64,000 bases of DNA from SVTX01 sp045660325 (lineage in GTDB: Bacteria; Bacillota; Clostridia; Oscillospirales; CAG-272): positions 65,261 through 129,260 of the forward strand of contig JAZRDO010000019.1 in assembly GCA_045660325.1 (NCBI GenBank), read 5' to 3'. The notes under the pieces were generated by a model. The model was not told the origin of the DNA, did no database searches, and worked only from the letters and a program-made list of their open reading frames with translations. The translations under genes were made by a program, and so were the position numbers. Numbering within the stretch: position 1 is the stretch's first letter; each line of letters starts with the position of its first letter. Positions 60,467-64,000 of the stretch are shown one piece after another.

Positions 60467-61645
60467 ATGAGAGAAATTTTACTTTGTAAATACGGCGAGA
60501 TAGTTCTCAAGGGCGCAAACAAGAAATACTTTGAGGATATGCTCTGCAAGCAGCTCAAAAAGAAGGCGAAGGCATTCGGTAATTTCACTATCACCAGAGC
60601 GCAGAGCACGATATATATATCTCCCGACGACGATTTTTGCGATATAGATTCAATGTTCGAGGCAGCAAGAAAGACCTTCGGTATCGCGGCGGTCGGCAGA
60701 GCAGCTGAATGTAAGAAGGACATTGAGGACATAAAGAGAATTACAAGAGAATATATCCCCCAGTTCCTTGAGGGCAAATCCACCTTTAAGGTTGAGGGAA
60801 AGAGAAGTGATAAGACCTTCCCGTACGACTCAATGAAGATAAGCGAGCTTATCGGCGGCGAGATACTTGATGAGATGAACGGTCGCATTAAGGTAAACGT
60901 TCGCAAGCCCGACGTTACGGTTAAGGTCGAGATCCGCGAGACTGCGGCTTACGTTCACGCAGGACAGTTCCGCGGCGCGGGCGGCATGCCCGTTGGCTCC
61001 AACGGACGCGGACTTCTTCTCCTCTCGGGCGGTATCGACTCCCCCGTTGCAGGCTATATGATGGCAAAGAGAGGACTTTGTATTGAGGCGGTCCACTTTG
61101 AATCCTACCCCTACACAAGTGAGCTTGCAAGAGAAAAGGTTATAAAGCTTGCAAAGCTGGTTTCCGAATATGCGGGAGACATTTACGTTCACGTAGTATC
61201 TCTTACAAAGATTCAGGAGGAGCTTGTAAAGCATTGCGAGGAGGACTATTTCACACTCCTTCTCCGAAGATATATGATGGCGATCGCGTCGAGAGTCGGT
61301 GAGGATCACGGCTGCACCTGTCTTATCACGGGTGAAAGCTTAGGTCAGGTTGCATCCCAGACCGCCGAGGCACTCGTCGTTACAAATAACGCGGCGACTC
61401 TCCCCGTTTTCCGCCCCTGCATAGGTATGGACAAGGAGGAGATCGTTGATATTTCCCGAAAGATCAACACCTTTGAAACGTCCATTGAGCCGTATGAGGA
61501 CTGCTGCACGGTATTCACACCCAAGCATCCCAAGACTCGTCCCGTGCTTGAAAAGGTACTTATCGAGGAAAACAAGCTTGATTTCAACGCGCTTGTTGAA
61601 GAAGCGCTCGCGAGCGCATACACGATCAAGGCGTCTCCGTTTTGA
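60467..61645 (+). CDS. thiI: tRNA 4-thiouridine synthase ThiI
   Basis: A 392-residue protein with an N-terminal ferredoxin-like/THUMP region (about 1-165) and a PP-loop ATPase domain with S-G-G-I-D-S-P near residue 186. It lacks the C-terminal rhodanese domain of enterobacteria, which is usual in Firmicutes. It ends with a D-C-C-T-V-F motif. It makes 4-thiouridine at tRNA position 8 and may feed sulphur into thiamine synthesis. It starts after a weak site in an AT-rich gap. Confidence 0.95.
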   Translation: MREILLCKYGEIVLKGANKKYFEDMLCKQLKKKAKAFGNFTITRAQSTIYISPDDDFCDIDSMFEAARKTFGIAAVGRAAECKKDIEDIKRITREYIPQFLEGKSTFKVEGKRSDKTFPYDSMKISELIGGEILDEMNGRIKVNVRKPDVTVKVEIRETAAYVHAGQFRGAGGMPVGSNGRGLLLLSGGIDSPVAGYMMAKRGLCIEAVHFESYPYTSELAREKVIKLAKLVSEYAGDIYVHVVSLTKIQEELVKHCEEDYFTLLLRRYMMAIASRVGEDHGCTCLITGESLGQVASQTAEALVVTNNAATLPVFRPCIGMDKEEIVDISRKINTFETSIEPYEDCCTVFTPKHPKTRPVLEKVLIEENKLDFNALVEEALASAYTIKASPF

Positions 61646-61682
61646 TCAATAAAAAGAAATTTACCGAAAGGATGAAAATAAA

Positions 61683-63473
61683 ATGGCAGAATTTTTAACT
61701 TCCAATGACAAAAGAAGCTTCTACTGCGGTCAGGTTCCCGAATCCGCAATAGGACAGAAGGTTTGCGTTATGGGTTGGGTGCAGAGACAGAGAGACCTCG
61801 GTGCTCTCATCTTCATCGACCTCCGCGACAGAACGGGTATGGTTCAGCTCGCGTTTGACGAAAACACCGACAGAGAAGTATTCAAAAAGGCATTCTCCTG
61901 CCGCGCGGAGCACGTTCTTTGCGTACACGGTACGGTAAGAGAAAGAGGCGAGGGCGCAAAGAACCGTAACCTCGCAACAGGTAACATTGAAATTTACGTT
62001 GAGAGCTTAAAGGTGCTTTCCGCGGCGCAGACACCTCCTATCGAGGTAAGCGACACAAAGAAGGTCAAGGACGAGGTTGCGCTCAAGTACAGATACATCG
62101 ACCTCCGCCGTCCCGAGCTTCAGAGAAACATCAGAATGCGCCACGAGATCGCCCGCGTAGCTCGTGAATATTATTACGAAAACGGATTCTACGAGATTGA
62201 AACACCTATGATGATCAAGTCCACGCCCGAGGGTGCGCGCGACTATCTCGTTCCGTCAAGAATCCACAAGGGAAGCTTCTACGCTCTCCCCCAGTCTCCC
62301 CAGATCTACAAGCAGCTCCTTATGCTCTCCGGCTTTGACAGATACATTCAGCTCGCCCGTTGCTTCCGCGACGAGGACCTTCGCGCTGACCGTCAGCCCG
62401 AGTTTACACAGATCGACCTTGAAATGTCCTTCGCAACACAGGAAGACATTATGCAGATGAACGAGGGCTTCATCAAGAGATGCTTCAAGGAGGTTCTCGG
62501 TCTTGACGTTGAAACTCCCATGCAGAGAATGACGTTCCACGAGGCTATGGAAAAGTACGGCACAGACAAGCCCGACACAAGATACGGTCTTGAAATTCAG
62601 GATATTTCCGAGTGCGTTAAGTCCTCCGAATTCGTTGTATTCAAGTCCGCGCTTGAGATGGGCGGCTCCGTAAGATGCATCGTTGCCAAGGGCGGCGCGG
62701 CTACTCTTACAAGAAAAGAAATCGACAAGCTCACAGAGCATGCAAAGGGAATCGGTGCCAAGGGTCTTGCATACGTAAGATGGGTTGACGAAGCTCCCGC
62801 TTGCTCCTTCGCTAAGTTTATGACTCCCGAGGAGCTTGATGCAATCTATAAGACAGTTAACCTTGAGCGCGGCGACGTAATGCTCATCTGCGCTGACAAG
62901 AACAAGGTAGTTCTTCCCACACTCGGCGCGCTCCGTCAGATTGTGGCAAGAAAGCTTGATATGATCCCCGAGGGCAAGTTCAACTTCCTCTGGATCACAG
63001 AATTCCCCTTCTTCGAGTGGAACGAGGAAACACAGCACTGGGATGCTATGCACCATCCCTTCACAATGCCTCTTGAGGAGTGCATTCCCGCCCTCGAATC
63101 CGATCCCGGATCCGTAAGAGCAAAGTGCTACGATATGGTACTCAACGGCACGGAGCTTCTCTCCGGCTCTATCAGAATTACCGACTGGCAGCTTCAGGAG
63201 AAGATGTTCAAGGCGCTCGGTCTTACACCCGAGGAAATCGAAGCAAAGTTTGGCTTCCTTGTTGAAGCATACAAATACGGCGCACCTCCTCACGGCGGCT
63301 CAGGTATGGGTCTTGACCGTCTTTGCATGGTAATGTGCGAGGCTGACAGCCTCCGCGACGTACTCGCATTCCCCAAGGTACAGAATGCAAGCGAGCTTAT
63401 GTCGGGTTGTCCCGCCCCCGTTGCGACAAAGGACCTTGAGGTGCTTAACATCGCTCTTATCGAGCAGGAATAA
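61683..63473 (+). CDS. aspS: aspartyl-tRNA synthetase
   Basis: A 596-residue class II synthetase of the bacterial type: N-terminal OB domain (G-W-V-Q-R-Q-R-D-L-G-A-L-I-F-I-D-L-R-D-R near residue 30), motif 2 F-R-D-E-D-L-R-A-D-R near 222, a GAD insert (about 300-410) and motif 3 G-G-S-G-M-G-L-D-R near 538. Whether it also charges tRNA-Asn cannot be told. No T-box leader. It starts 37 bases after thiI, site CGAAAGG. Confidence 0.97.
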   Translation: MAEFLTSNDKRSFYCGQVPESAIGQKVCVMGWVQRQRDLGALIFIDLRDRTGMVQLAFDENTDREVFKKAFSCRAEHVLCVHGTVRERGEGAKNRNLATGNIEIYVESLKVLSAAQTPPIEVSDTKKVKDEVALKYRYIDLRRPELQRNIRMRHEIARVAREYYYENGFYEIETPMMIKSTPEGARDYLVPSRIHKGSFYALPQSPQIYKQLLMLSGFDRYIQLARCFRDEDLRADRQPEFTQIDLEMSFATQEDIMQMNEGFIKRCFKEVLGLDVETPMQRMTFHEAMEKYGTDKPDTRYGLEIQDISECVKSSEFVVFKSALEMGGSVRCIVAKGGAATLTRKEIDKLTEHAKGIGAKGLAYVRWVDEAPACSFAKFMTPEELDAIYKTVNLERGDVMLICADKNKVVLPTLGALRQIVARKLDMIPEGKFNFLWITEFPFFEWNEETQHWDAMHHPFTMPLEECIPALESDPGSVRAKCYDMVLNGTELLSGSIRITDWQLQEKMFKALGLTPEEIEAKFGFLVEAYKYGAPPHGGSGMGLDRLCMVMCEADSLRDVLAFPKVQNASELMSGCPAPVATKDLEVLNIALIEQE

Positions 63474-63495
63474 TCTCAGGACGAGGTAAGAAAAA

Positions 63496-64000
63496 ATGAA
63501 GATTTATGAAGAGCTCGTCGCTCGCGGACTTATCGCACAGGTAACAAACGAGGACGAAATTAAAAATATGATAAACGAGGGCAAGGCTACCTTCTACATT
63601 GGCTTTGACCCCACTGCTGACTCCCTCCACGTAGGACACTTCATGGCGCTTTGCTTAATGAAGAGACTTCAGATGGCGGGCAACCGTCCCGTAGTTCTTA
63701 TCGGTGGCGGTACGGCTATGGTCGGCGACCCCTCCGGCAGAACCGATATGAGACAGATGATGACGACTGAGACCATCGCGCACAACTGCGAGTGCTTCAA
63801 GCGTCAGATGGAAAGATTTATCGAGTTCGGCGATGACAAGGCGATCATGGTAAACAATGCGGATTGGCTCCTCGATCTCAACTACGTAAACGTACTCCGT
63901 GAGGTTGGCGCTTGCTTCTCCGTAAACAGAATGCTCTCTGCTGAATGCTACAAGCAGAGAATGGAGAAGGGTCTTTCCTTCCTTGAATTCAACTACATGA
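63496..64000 (+). CDS. tyrS: tyrosyl-tRNA synthetase (3' end cut by window)
   Basis: The first 168 residues of a class I synthetase starting M-K-I-Y-E-E-L at 63496, 22 bases after aspS, with site ACGAGGTAAG. The motif H-V-G-H (as H-I-G-H) is near residue 50 after F-D-P-T-A-D-S-L, and G-D-P-S-G-R near 77 is typical of TyrRS. The gene is open to the end of the window. Continuous with aspS and likely co-transcribed. Confidence 0.95.
   Translation, partial: MKIYEELVARGLIAQVTNEDEIKNMINEGKATFYIGFDPTADSLHVGHFMALCLMKRLQMAGNRPVVLIGGGTAMVGDPSGRTDMRQMMTTETIAHNCECFKRQMERFIEFGDDKAIMVNNADWLLDLNYVNVLREVGACFSVNRMLSAECYKQRMEKGLSFLEFNYM

Noticed and set aside
61646..61682. T-box before aspS
   Set aside because: The gap is only 37 bases and holds just a ribosome site.

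Overview
The window reads as chromosome of a Gram-positive, Clostridia-type bacterium, most likely an uncultured gut or rumen Oscillospirales relative (inference from gene order and protein style, not from a marker search). Supporting signs are the Firmicutes gene orders yybS-gdpP-rplI-dnaB-tilS-hpt-ftsH and rimP-nusA-ylxR-ylxQ-infB, a bacterial class I lysyl-tRNA synthetase, many lipoproteins with lipoboxes, and a large set of sigma-A-type promoters, nearly all with a 17-base spacer. Almost everything is housekeeping. No phage, insertion sequence with transposase, CRISPR array or defence island was seen.

Layout. 1-7302: the 3' part of a Gld-like ABC export operon (permease, two paralogous GldG-like proteins, a DUF4340-like membrane protein). 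7524-7678: tRNA-Met and tRNA-Glu, followed by an unusual block of covarying hairpins up to 8108 and a long AT-rich gap. 8984-18089: an oligopeptide ABC transporter operon in which the binding protein, one permease and both ATPases are all enlarged, ending in a DUF3899 protein. 18108-25285: AI-2E-type permease (minus strand), two lipoprotein cyclophilins, rpsT, an HPr-like protein without the catalytic histidine, class I LysRS fused to a tRNA-binding domain, and an orphan lipoprotein. 25326-34673 (minus strand): ftsH, hpt, tilS, dnaB, rplI, gdpP and yybS. 35009-40721: the rimP-nusA-ylxR-ylxQ-infB transcription/translation operon plus a Nudix gene. 40773-44001 (minus strand): rRNA methyltransferase, phosphoglycolate phosphatase-like HAD protein, alanine racemase. 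44206-51492: split transketolase, DUF512 radical SAM protein, der, a membrane protein, obgE, ppa. 51903-54463: rpmG-secE-nusG and rplK-rplA, with an oddly extended SecE. 54798-57017 (minus strand): D,D-carboxypeptidase, mnmM-like methyltransferase, DUF6062 protein. 57327-64000: Ogg-type DNA glycosylase, an unknown protein, an exonuclease with a duplicated N-terminal module, thiI, aspS and the start of tyrS.

The most unusual content is between and inside ordinary genes. There are three kinds of intergenic structured repeat: the ATTTGAT-bulge hairpins at 7827-8055, a composite palindrome of mini-hairpins at 58841-58996 lying inside what looks like a split terminator, and a dispersed TGCAGAG-ended palindromic element with five copies between 49411 and 56317, two of them in a 129-base direct duplication. 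The protein-level oddities are the expanded Opp transporter (a 370-residue insert in OppD), SecE with a signal peptide and a Thr/His-rich extracytoplasmic segment, and a cytoplasm-facing InlB-type repeat on the Gld-like membrane protein.
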